From NCBI GenBank assembly GCA_021163155.1, contig JAGGXI010000004.1, positions 1 through 7,557 of the forward strand: a DNA stretch of 7,557 nt, given 5' to 3'. The notes beneath the pieces are model-generated. The model worked only from the letters and a program-made list of their open reading frames with translations, was not told the origin of the DNA and searched no databases. This DNA comes from Candidatus Aerophobota bacterium. Its GTDB lineage: Bacteria > Aerophobota > Aerophobia > Aerophobales > JAGGXI01. Made by a program: the position numbers and the translations under genes. Every line of letters starts with the position of its first letter. Within the stretch, counting starts at the first letter, position 1. Positions 1 to 6,319 of the stretch are shown piece by piece.

Positions 1-114
1 CTTGTTTCGCCTATTATGGTTTCCCTAATCTTTGGGTAGGTCACCAGTCAGTATAACGCCTCATCAATGGTTCACTTGCGTTTGGGGCTAAGATTTGCTA
101 TCCGACCCTCCCGA
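1..114 (-). repeat. Inverted repeat, left arm (partner 4518-4631)
   Basis: The reverse complement of this stretch is the same as 4518-4631 except at three positions: A43 against C4589, G34 against T4598 and C8 against A4624, compared as complements. The match ends abruptly at 114/4518. It reaches the left edge of the window, so the true repeat is probably longer. The two arms point away from the hdr operon. Confidence 0.95.
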
Positions 115-220
115 CACTGCGTCACCACAATGCCGTGTCTTGCAACAACGCTACTGTCAGTAATAGACAACCAACAGGAGGGATTTTCATCCTCTGGCTG
201 ATTAGTCCTCTGGGCGTTAC
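1..220 (-). mobile_element. 5' end of a group II intron (copy 1), running off the left edge
   Basis: Read on the minus strand, 114-1 matches the start of the intron copy at 4518 with 3 mismatches in 114, all transitions. Upstream of the shared part, 220-115 continues with RNA-like sequence: a GAGGAT-GAAA-ATCC hairpin element and a GGCATTGTGGTGACGCAGTG stretch, resembling the 5' domain I of bacterial group II introns. I place the intron start near 220, where the minus strand reads GTAACGCCCAG, which only partly fits the GTGYG rule, so the boundary is uncertain by some tens of bases. The element lies on the same strand as the hdr operon, about 220 nt downstream of hdrB. Its reverse transcriptase and 3' end would be outside the window. 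That this is an intron 5' end is inferred from the repeat; the shared repeat itself is directly seen. Confidence 0.6.
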
Positions 221-251
221 CAAAGAACAAAGAAGTATCTTGAAGAAATTT

Positions 252-440
252 TCAATTAAACCGCCTCCAGAAGTCCTCAAAATTCTCTAAAAGTCATACC
301 ACATGCCCGATAGGTAAAATTCCACCCAAAAGAAAACCAGGTAAACGCCCCTTTTTGACCACCCTGGCAATCACTCTCTGTATACAGCTTATAGAGATAT
401 TTTTTACCAGGTACTGTCGAATGGGAGTTATGGTAAGTGA
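252..440 (-). pseudogene. Probable remnant of a small excisionase-like helix-turn-helix gene
   Basis: Just after the hdrB stop, one minus-strand frame reads as a protein with an HTH look: YLVKNISISCIQRVIARV, then KKGRLPGFLLGG, and after an in-frame TGA at 294-296, LENFEDFWRRFN before a TGA at 252-254. The order (helix-turn-helix, basic turn, LPGF.LGG wing, acidic C-terminal helix) resembles the HTH_17/excisionase family, in which a line such as GELPGFKLGG is followed by an arginine-rich strand. A neighbouring frame supplies WNFTYRACGMTFREF where that strand is expected, suggesting compensating frameshifts. There is no ATG at the 5' end of the frame. It could equally be chance; confidence is low. 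Confidence 0.3.
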
Positions 441-442
441 GC

Positions 443-1375
443 CTAATGCGTTTTTATTTGAACCCTTTCAGAACTTTCTATTTCTAAAAGATTCTTTTCT
501 CTCAGTAGTGGTTTAGGGTCTATATGATTTAAATCAAACCCGTAGTATTCCTCATCCAGCCCAAAAGCAAGAGCCATCAATTGAGTAAAGTAAAATACAG
601 GTATGGGAGTAAACTCAGGATGTCTTTCCATAATTTCTTTCTGCATATTATCCATATTAAAATCACAGAGAGGGCAGCTCAAAGCTATAGCCTCAGCCCC
701 CTCCGCCTTAGCTCGCTCAAGAATCTCGTAAACTATCTCAGAAACTACATGCTTATTCTGCACAACCTGATAGCTCCCACAGCACCTTTTTCTATAAGGA
801 TGACAAATTAGCTCAGCTCCTAATGCAGAAAAAAGTTCTCTTTCAATCTTTGGATCCTCTGGGTCATCTATTGCTATTTCCCTTGGCCTTATTAACATAC
901 ATCCATAGTAAGGAGCAATCTTCAAATTAGCAAGAGATTTTTTTACCTTCTGTTTTATCTTCTCAAAACCTATCTCTTTTAAAATTTCCAAAAAATGGAC
1001 TACTTTTACTTTCCCCTGGTAATCCTCTTCTAAATGCATAAAAGCGTTAATTTTTTTTAGCTCTTCAGGGTTTTCTTTTATCCGCAAATTAGCTCTCTTT
1101 AAAGTATTATAACACATAGAGCAGAGAGTAACCAGACGATACTCATCTTTCATAATTCCTTCTTTGTTCATTTCCTCTACTCGGATTAAGTTTCTTATGG
1201 GAGCAACATGATGAATTAAATCATCGGAAGTTAAAGAGAAAACTGTTCCACAGCAGTTCCACCTTGGAAGTTCAACTAATTCGATTCCCAAAACTTTAGC
1301 TGAAGCTAAAGCAGAAATTTCAAAGTTCTTAGCCTGAGTCTTTAAAGTACATCCAGGATAATATGGTATTTTCAT
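443..1375 (-). CDS. hdrB: HdrB, heterodisulfide reductase subunit B (CCG-domain catalytic subunit)
   Basis: A 310-residue soluble protein with both cysteine-rich CCG motifs of HdrB. Motif one is C9, C41-C42, C85 and C88 (YYPGC, WNCCGT, LCSMC). Motif two is C159, C198-C199, C234 and C237 (YYGC, KRCCGS, SCPLC). In characterised HdrB these cysteines hold two noncubane [4Fe-4S] clusters that reduce a disulfide, CoM-S-S-CoB in methanogens. In bacteria the substrate is usually unknown. All ligand positions are present, so the enzyme is probably active. No signal peptide or membrane segment is visible, which fits a cytoplasmic complex with HdrA and HdrC. The ATG has a strong Shine-Dalgarno site (AAAGAGGAG) 4 nt upstream. 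It is the last gene of the operon, 12 nt after hdrC. No clear intrinsic terminator follows it. The length is close to the family norm of about 300. Confidence 0.95.
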   Translation of the reverse strand: MKIPYYPGCTLKTQAKNFEISALASAKVLGIELVELPRWNCCGTVFSLTSDDLIHHVAPIRNLIRVEEMNKEGIMKDEYRLVTLCSMCYNTLKRANLRIKENPEELKKINAFMHLEEDYQGKVKVVHFLEILKEIGFEKIKQKVKKSLANLKIAPYYGCMLIRPREIAIDDPEDPKIERELFSALGAELICHPYRKRCCGSYQVVQNKHVVSEIVYEILERAKAEGAEAIALSCPLCDFNMDNMQKEIMERHPEFTPIPVFYFTQLMALAFGLDEEYYGFDLNHIDPKPLLREKNLLEIESSERVQIKTH

Positions 1376-1387
1376 TTTTCTCCTCTT

Positions 1388-1789
1388 TTATCCAGTACAT
1401 TTACGAAAGCATCCTACTAACGCAATCTGTGGAAGCTGTATCAACTCCTCCTCAGGAATAGCGTTAATATTAACTCTATCTATGCTTTCTCTTAATTTTA
1501 CCTGTCTTAATGCCTCTGCTACTTTGGATAAGTCTAATCCCCTTGGACATCTTACTGTACAGGTAAAACAGGAAGCACAAATCCAGGGTGTTTTATTTTC
1601 CAGGACTTCCTGTTGGCCTAACTGAACTTTTCTCATCATCATTGAAGGAGTTATATCCATATCCAGGGTCATAGGACAGCTTCCTGAGCATACTCCACAC
1701 TGATCACATGAGGTTATAACCTGACCACTCAACTCACTGATTTTCTTCAAAAATTTTTCATTTTCATTAGAAATCACTAATTTATCCAC
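1388..1789 (-). CDS. hdrC: HdrC, heterodisulfide reductase subunit C (2x[4Fe-4S] relay)
   Basis: A 133-residue iron-sulfur protein with two ferredoxin-type motifs: C28, C31, C34, C38 (CDQCGVCSGSCP) and C71, C74, C77, C81 (CASCFTCTVRCP). In Hdr complexes this subunit passes electrons from HdrA to the clusters of HdrB. The C-terminal sequence LPQIALVGCFRKCTG is the usual HdrC ending, but carries two extra cysteines (C127 and C131), where family members that I recall have non-cysteine residues. It is at the short end for HdrC, which is often 150-190 residues, yet both ends look natural. The start is GTG at 1787-1789, chosen because GAGAGG lies 5 nt upstream. It follows hdrA by 18 nt and precedes hdrB by 12 nt, so the three genes are almost certainly cotranscribed and stoichiometric. 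Confidence 0.93.
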   Translation of the reverse strand: MDKLVISNENEKFLKKISELSGQVITSCDQCGVCSGSCPMTLDMDITPSMMMRKVQLGQQEVLENKTPWICASCFTCTVRCPRGLDLSKVAEALRQVKLRESIDRVNINAIPEEELIQLPQIALVGCFRKCTG

Positions 1790-1807
1790 TGTAACCTCTC
1801 CTTTTTA

Positions 1808-4201
1808 TTATACACTTACTTTCTTAGCAAATAGTTTCTCACTTATATTTTCACCTAAATTTTGCCTTTTTTCATTGGGGATTAACCCAGCCTTTTTAAC
1901 AAAATCAGCTAAAGTATTTACATTATTTGTAAAACCTTTTAGCATTACGGTAACAAATGCAGCCCAGCGTACTCGTTCTGGTTCAATCTCCTCTTCCTCC
2001 AAAATGTTTCTTACTGCTTCAACATTCTTTTCTACCTCAGCTACACTGTTTGGATAAGGAGATGCTTTCTGCTCACACTCCCCGATAAATACCCCATCTG
2101 CGCCAAACTTAAATGCATTTAGCATAAGTTTGGGAGTAACTCTACTCCCACTGGGGATTCTAATTATACGCGCAATAGGAGAATAGGCAATTTTGCTGGT
2201 TCCCACATTATCAGCTAAACGATAAGTGCAGGTATCATCAGCAAAAATTAAAACTCTAACCTCATCCCCTTTTTTATTCTCCAAACCTGCTTTAATTTGA
2301 GCTAAGAGCTGACTATTTTCATAATAGCTTAAGTCCAGAGCATCTTTAGGGCAATAGGCGATGCAACTGCCACATCCCTTACATAAGGCCTCATTGATAT
2401 TAGCAGTTTTCGATACACTAATTGCATTAACAGGACAATGATCCTCACACAATCTACAGCCATCACAAAGCTCCTCATGAACAAATGCTTTAATAGGAGT
2501 CATCTCGAACTTTTTCTTATTCATAAGTCTTATTGCTCTTGAGGAGGCTGCACCTGCTTGAGCTACAGTATCGGGAATATCCTTAGGTCCCTGGACACAT
2601 CCAGCAATAAACACTCCTTCAATGAGAGTGTCAACCGGCTTGAATTTTGGATGAGCCTCTTGAAGAAAGCCGTCCGGACTTTTAGCCAACTTTAGAATCT
2701 CGGCAATCTTATTGGTTCCCGCATTTGGACCTAACCCTACTGAAAGAACCACTAAATCGAACTCTGATTCTATTATCTGGCGAGTAAGGGTGTCCTCAAC
2801 TCTTAAGGTTACCTTTTTGCTCTTAAAATCCTCCACTACTTCAGCTACTCTTCCTCTAATAAACTTAACTCCTGATCTTTGAGCTCTTTTATAATACTCT
2901 TCAAATCCTTTACCATAAGCTCTTAAATCAGTATAAAATACATACACATCTCGCTTGGGATCCCCTCGTTTAAGCAACTGAGAAAGTTTAGTTGCATACA
3001 TACAGCAGATTCTTGAGCAATACTCTCGACCAATTTGCTCATCTCGTGAACCCACACATTGAATAAAAGCAACTCTGTTACCAATTTTTCTTAATGGTTT
3101 ACCCGAAGCTTCATAAACAATCATTCTTTCCAGTTCCAATGCAGTTATCACATTCTCATATCTTCCATATCCATATTCTTTTTTTTGAGTAGCATCAAAA
3201 ATATCATATCCTGTAGTTACAATTATAGTATCCACAGTAATATTTATTTTTTTCGGTTTTTGATTAAACTCTATTGCCTTTTGAGGGCAAGACTTCTCAC
3301 AAACCCGGCATCTTCCCTTCGTAAGATATAGACAGGCTTTCTCATCTATTAAATACTTATAGGGGACAGCAATCTCACTGGGAATATAGATTGCTTTACG
3401 GTTGTTTAAACCTTCATTAAATTCATTAGAAACTCTCTGGGGGCATTTCTCTGTGCAAATTCCACAAGAAGCACATTTATCTTCATTCACATATGATGGC
3501 TTTTTATTAAGGGTAACCTTAAAGTTTCCTAAAAAACCATTGATTTTCTCTATTTCTGATAAGGTAAATAGCTTTATATTAGGATGAGCTGCAACATCGG
3601 CCATCTTGGGAGTTAAAATACAGGCTGCGCAATCCTCGGTAGGGAAGGTTCGACTCAGCAGGGCCATTTTCCCCCCTATGGTGGGAGCCTTTTCAACAAG
3701 ATAAACTTCAAACCCAGCATCAGCTAAATCCAGAGCTGCCTGAATCCCGGCAATTCCTGCTCCTATTATTAAAACCCTTTTCCCAATAGGTAAAAATTTT
3801 TTCTCTATAGGTTTATCTAATTTTACTTTAGCAATAGACATTGCAGTAAGGCCTTTAGCTTTCTCAGTAGCATCCAGAGGAATATCGAAGTGAGGCCAGG
3901 CACACTGTTCTCGAATATTAGCCATCTCTAAAACATACGGATTTAATCCTCCATTCTCGAGTGTACTCATAAAGGTATTTCCATGAAATTGGGGTGAACA
4001 AGCAGATACTACCACTCGGTTTAATTTATATTTTTTAATATCGTCCAGGATAAGTTTTTGTCCTAATTCAGAACACATATGTTCATAATCGCGGGCTATT
4101 ACCACCCCCGGCTGTCTTTCCGCAAATGAGGCTACTTGTTTAACATCAACAACCTCAGATATATTGCCTCCGCAGTGACAAATATATACTCCTATTCTCA
4201 T
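1808..4201 (-). CDS. hdrA: HdrA with C-terminal MvhD-like domain (FAD iron-sulfur subunit)
   Basis: A 797-residue flavin and iron-sulfur subunit. Domains in order: an N-terminal HdrA cysteine domain (C8, C10, C43, C68, C100); an FAD-binding Rossmann fold starting at VLIIGAGIAG (143-152) with the HdrA signature DCAACILTPKM (190-200); an inserted [4Fe-4S] site (CASCGICTEKCP, 243-254) plus CRVCEKSCP (298-306); the QCVGSRD...CSRICCMYATK block (381-405); the FAD-closing AGCVQGPKDIPDT (533-545); and two ferredoxin motifs, CDGCRLCEDHCP (579-590) and CKGCGSCIAYCP (607-618). Residues about 648-775 resemble MvhD/FlpD, the subunit that docks a hydrogenase or formate dehydrogenase, but several [2Fe-2S] cysteines are replaced. 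Known HdrA bifurcates electrons from its FAD to ferredoxin and to HdrBC. Whether this one bifurcates cannot be read from sequence. The ATG has AGAGG 5 nt upstream. It is first in the operon, with a leader of roughly 90 nt. A QmoB-type relative is an alternative, but adjacent hdrC and hdrB favour Hdr. Confidence 0.95.
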   Translation of the reverse strand: MRIGVYICHCGGNISEVVDVKQVASFAERQPGVVIARDYEHMCSELGQKLILDDIKKYKLNRVVVSACSPQFHGNTFMSTLENGGLNPYVLEMANIREQCAWPHFDIPLDATEKAKGLTAMSIAKVKLDKPIEKKFLPIGKRVLIIGAGIAGIQAALDLADAGFEVYLVEKAPTIGGKMALLSRTFPTEDCAACILTPKMADVAAHPNIKLFTLSEIEKINGFLGNFKVTLNKKPSYVNEDKCASCGICTEKCPQRVSNEFNEGLNNRKAIYIPSEIAVPYKYLIDEKACLYLTKGRCRVCEKSCPQKAIEFNQKPKKINITVDTIIVTTGYDIFDATQKKEYGYGRYENVITALELERMIVYEASGKPLRKIGNRVAFIQCVGSRDEQIGREYCSRICCMYATKLSQLLKRGDPKRDVYVFYTDLRAYGKGFEEYYKRAQRSGVKFIRGRVAEVVEDFKSKKVTLRVEDTLTRQIIESEFDLVVLSVGLGPNAGTNKIAEILKLAKSPDGFLQEAHPKFKPVDTLIEGVFIAGCVQGPKDIPDTVAQAGAASSRAIRLMNKKKFEMTPIKAFVHEELCDGCRLCEDHCPVNAISVSKTANINEALCKGCGSCIAYCPKDALDLSYYENSQLLAQIKAGLENKKGDEVRVLIFADDTCTYRLADNVGTSKIAYSPIARIIRIPSGSRVTPKLMLNAFKFGADGVFIGECEQKASPYPNSVAEVEKNVEAVRNILEEEEIEPERVRWAAFVTVMLKGFTNNVNTLADFVKKAGLIPNEKRQNLGENISEKLFAKKVSV

Positions 4202-4282
4202 TTTTTCCTCTTAATCTAATTTTTTTTGGATTACTTGATAGCTACCTTAAGATCAAACTCACAATAAGCATCGTGCTTTTTC

Positions 4283-4300
4283 TATACCCTATGGGGTATA
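4283..4300. promoter_or_regulatory. CsoR/CstR-type operator overlapping the hdr promoter
   Basis: TATACCCTATGGGGTATA is a near-perfect palindrome, with one mismatched pair in the arms. Sites of the form TACCC-N2-4-GGGTA with AT flanks are the recognition pattern of the CsoR/RcnR/CstR repressor family, whose members sense copper(I), other metals, formaldehyde or persulfide. The site overlaps the -10 box and the expected transcription start of hdrA, the classical place for a repressor. No csoR-like gene is in the window, so the regulator is inferred. For a sulfur-disulfide enzyme a persulfide sensor such as CstR would make sense, but the site does not tell copper and persulfide sensors apart. 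Confidence 0.6.
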
Positions 4301-4325
4301 TTAATGCATAAAAAATTTTTGTCAA
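4298..4325 (-). promoter_or_regulatory. Sigma70-like promoter of the hdrACB operon
   Basis: On the minus strand, TTGACA (4325-4320, full match to the -35 consensus) is followed after 16 nt by TAATAT (4303-4298, four of six matches to TATAAT). The spacer is an A/T tract, AAAATTTTTT. Transcription would start near 4290-4292, giving a leader of about 90 nt before the hdrA ATG. A 19-nt alternative spacing to TATACC is less likely. Confidence 0.65.
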
Positions 4326-4517
4326 CCAAGTTTTGTACGAAATTTGTTACACACCTTTTACGTCCGATTCTAAATATTTCTTTAGTCTCATAATCCTTAG
4401 GCTAACAGCGATATGTCCTATATACCTGACTTTCGCCAATAGAAAAAATTAAAGCTCTACTATCAGTGATATCGAGAATTTTCGAAAATTGGCTTTGTAT
4501 TATCCTATTTCATCACT
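4326..4517. other. Intergenic stretch between the hdr promoter and the intron copy, no gene seen
   Basis: No convincing reading frame is present on either strand. Two perfect palindromes stand out: TATCAGTGATA at 4461-4471, whose bases equal the centre of the tetO2-type TetR operator, and AATTTTCGAAAATT at 4477-4490. They lie six bases apart and could be operator-like sites for a gene that the intron copy has since displaced, or could be chance in AT-rich DNA. The stretch ends abruptly at 4517/4518 where the intron sequence starts. Confidence 0.5.
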
Positions 4518-4631
4518 TCGGGAGGGTCGGATAGCAAATCTTAGCCCCAAACGCAAGTGAACCATTGATGAGGCGTTATACTGACTGGCGACCTACCTAA
4601 AGATTAGGGAAACCATAATAGGCAAAACAAG
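4518..4631 (+). repeat. Inverted repeat, right arm (partner 1-114)
   Basis: This is the start of the intron remnant and matches the reverse complement of 1-114 at 111 of 114 positions. The left border is sharp: bases before 4518 (CATCACT) bear no relation to the bases beyond 114 in the other copy. Confidence 0.95.
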
Positions 4632-4992
4632 CGGTAGCGTATAGATGGTGGGGATGAGGTAAAAGGTTGGTTAGGAGAACTGGGGAGGTCTTAGGTTGTC
4701 CTGATGCTGGGGTAAGCGACTCTGTTCAAGTGGCGTGCCGCGAGGGCAGAGGAAAAAGACACTGGCAGAGGGTAAACCGAGGTATAACCTAATGGGGAAA
4801 TCCAAGGTGAGGCAGCCTAAGAAGTCGGATGGATGCATATTAGTGTTGAAGTTCCTGTAATGGGAATGGAGCGAAGGCGTCTTGCTTAGGTAAAACCTTG
4901 AATCTATTAGAGCCAGAGAAGACATATTCGATAGGGGAAGAAAATCTTCATTTGAGGCCATAATAGGGGATAGGCTGGTAGGAAAGGTAGTT

Positions 4993-6188
4993 ATGGAAAG
5001 TAAAACTTGGGGAAGGAAATCACTTAGGTTTAAAGTCCACTCACTGATTGACAAGGTCTATAAACCTCTCAATCTCTATATAGCCTGGGAGAAAGTGAAG
5101 GCAAAGAAAGGTTGCGGAGGAGTAGATAGAGTCTCTATTAAGGATTTTGACGAAATTTGGGTCAAAGCCTCGATGAGATACACCGTCTCCTAAAAGAAGA
5201 TAGATATTCTCCGCAGCCCGTAAGAAGGGTTTGGATTCTCAAGCCCAGTGGAGACAAAAGACCTTTGGGTATTCCTGCAATCAGAGATAGAGTAGTTCAG
5301 CAAGCTCTATTGAATCGATTGCAGAGGATATTTGACCCTAAATTCTGTGACTGTAGTTTTGGGTTTAGGCCTGGACGAAGTCCCCATCAAGCTATAGAGA
5401 AGATTGAGGAATACATAAAAGAGGGTTATCAATGGGTGGTAGAGGTGGACATTGAGAAATTTTTTGATACAGTTGATCAAAAGAAGCTGATTGATCTTGT
5501 AGCTGAGGAAATTGCTGATGGAAGGGTTCTAAGACTCATTCAATCATTCTTGAGATGTGGGGTAATGGAAGATATGAAGGTAGAATATCAGGTTACAGGG
5601 ACACCTCAGGGTGGGGTAATATCACCACTTTTAGCTAATATCTACCTTCACCCCTATGATGAGAAGATGACTCAAGAAGGATACAAGGTGATTAGATATG
5701 CTGATGATATAATAATCCTTGCTCGAAGTAGAAATGAAGCAGAAAAGGCCTTAAGACGGACAAGAGAGATTATTGAGGGAGAGCTGAACCTTAAACTCAA
5801 TGCCCAGAAAACAAAGATTATTCATAAGAGGCAGACCTTTGAGTTTTTGGGTTTTCTGTTTGGGTGTGGGTATTCAGATTATAAAATCCCTCGTGAGCGA
5901 GCAATCAAGACCTTTAAGGATAAAGTAAGACATTTAACTCGTCGGCAGCAACCCAAATCAATGTCCCAAATAGTTAGGGAACTTAATCCTGTAGTTAGGG
6001 GATGGGGCAATTACTATTTAAGAGGTAATTGTCAAAGGATATTTACTCAATTAGATTTTTGGTTAAGAAACCGAGTCACAGCTTTTAAACTGAAGCGTCA
6101 GGGTGATTATGGACATCGCAAATATCCTTATTCAAGACTCAGGGCTATGGGTATGCTCTTTCTCAAGGATTTACTTTATACAAAATGA
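4993..6188 (+). pseudogene. Group II intron reverse transcriptase/maturase, broken by a 1-base frameshift
   Basis: The protein primes reverse transcription of the intron and helps it splice. The first frame starts at ATG 4993 with AGGAAAGG upstream and reads the typical N-terminus (NLYIAWEKVKAKKGCGGVDR) up to DFDE near 5154. The rest ([15 protein letters not shown] onward) is in another frame from 5157 to the TGA at 6188. One extra A in GAAATTT would restore [12 protein letters not shown], giving about 398 residues. Later parts are complete: [11 protein letters not shown], motif A VDIEKFFD (Asp codon 5448), [17 protein letters not shown], catalytic YADD (5697-5708), [12 protein letters not shown], and the maturase domain ([15 protein letters not shown]). 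There is no C-terminal HNH endonuclease, as in the endonuclease-lacking intron classes. The frameshift could be a sequencing error, but the 5' truncation of the intron supports true decay. Confidence 0.85.
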
Positions 6189-6225
6189 CCAGACTTACTC
6201 CCTGCGAAGGGGCAACACTTAAGGA

Positions 6226-6258
6226 GAGCTGGCTGCTGGAAATTAGCACGGTCAGTTC
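6226..6258 (+). ncRNA. Group II intron domain V (catalytic hairpin)
   Basis: GAGCTGGCTG...CACGGTCAGTTC forms the domain V hairpin: GAGCUG pairs with CAGUUC (including a G-U pair), UGCU pairs with AGCA, and the tip contains GAAA. The catalytic AGC triad is at 6227-6229. It is 33 nt rather than the usual 34, with the missing base in the distal stem next to the GAAA loop. That may be natural variation or another small lesion. Confidence 0.85.
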
Positions 6259-6261
6259 GAT

Positions 6262-6296
6262 GAGGGGTTGGTGGGTAACCCACCCGCCTACTCTAC
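6262..6296 (+). ncRNA. Group II intron domain VI with branch-point A and 3' splice site
   Basis: GAG (6262-6264) pairs with CTC (6291-6293) and GGG (6265-6267) with CCT (6287-6289), leaving A6290 bulged. The upper stem GGTGGG/CCCACC (6270-6275 with 6279-6284) closes a 3-nt loop. A bulged A six bases before the terminal C6296 is the expected branch-point geometry, so the intron ends ...CTAC at 6296 and the downstream exon begins GTAAG. Confidence 0.8.
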
Positions 6297-6319
6297 GTAA
6301 GAAAAAAGCTAAAAAATAA

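Larger units (their letters stand above)
4518..6296 (+). mobile_element. Group II intron (copy 2), 5'-truncated, with reverse transcriptase in domain IV
   Basis: The element contains intron RNA upstream of the ORF (about 475 nt, 4518-4992), a maturase-type reverse transcriptase (4993-6188), then domains V and VI. The right end is well placed at 6296 by a bulged-A domain VI and a terminal CTAC. The left end is not a group II 5' end: there is no GTGYG at 4518, and copy 1 continues about 106 bases further in the intron direction. I infer that roughly 100 bases of domain I are missing here. Reverse transcription of an inserted intron runs from the 3' end, so an incomplete reaction would give this form; rearrangement is the alternative. 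Without its 5' splice site the copy should not splice. It lies upstream of, and on the opposite strand to, the hdr operon. Confidence 0.85.

Noticed and set aside
252-300. TGA read as tryptophan (alternative genetic code)
   Set aside because: Two TGA codons interrupt the HTH-like relic and one interrupts the transposase, but the intact hdr genes use TGG for tryptophan and contain no in-frame TGA, and the broken genes also have ordinary frameshifts. Decay is the simpler explanation.
338-366. CCAGG...CCTGG inverted arms downstream of hdrB as a terminator
   Set aside because: The arms are only 5 bp, the loop is long and no T-run follows in the direction of hdr transcription.
4202-4282. Leader peptide or riboswitch in the hdrA leader
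   Set aside because: A 9-codon ATG...TAG frame exists on the minus strand, but there is no good ribosome site, no regulatory codon run and no terminator/antiterminator pair. The leader is too short for known riboswitch classes.
4671-5054. Open frame of 127 codons on the minus strand
   Set aside because: It lies across structured intron RNA and the start of the reverse transcriptase, shows low-complexity serine/proline-rich content and matches no known family.
5149-5165. Programmed -1 frameshift in the reverse transcriptase
   Set aside because: The heptamer phase is wrong for X XXY YYZ slippage in the upstream frame, and the intron copy is truncated anyway. A one-base loss fits better.
4993-6188. 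Reverse transcriptase as a retron, DGR or defence RT
   Set aside because: The protein has the group II maturase domain ([11 protein letters not shown] region) and is followed by domains V and VI. No template/variable repeat pair or msr-msd structure is seen.
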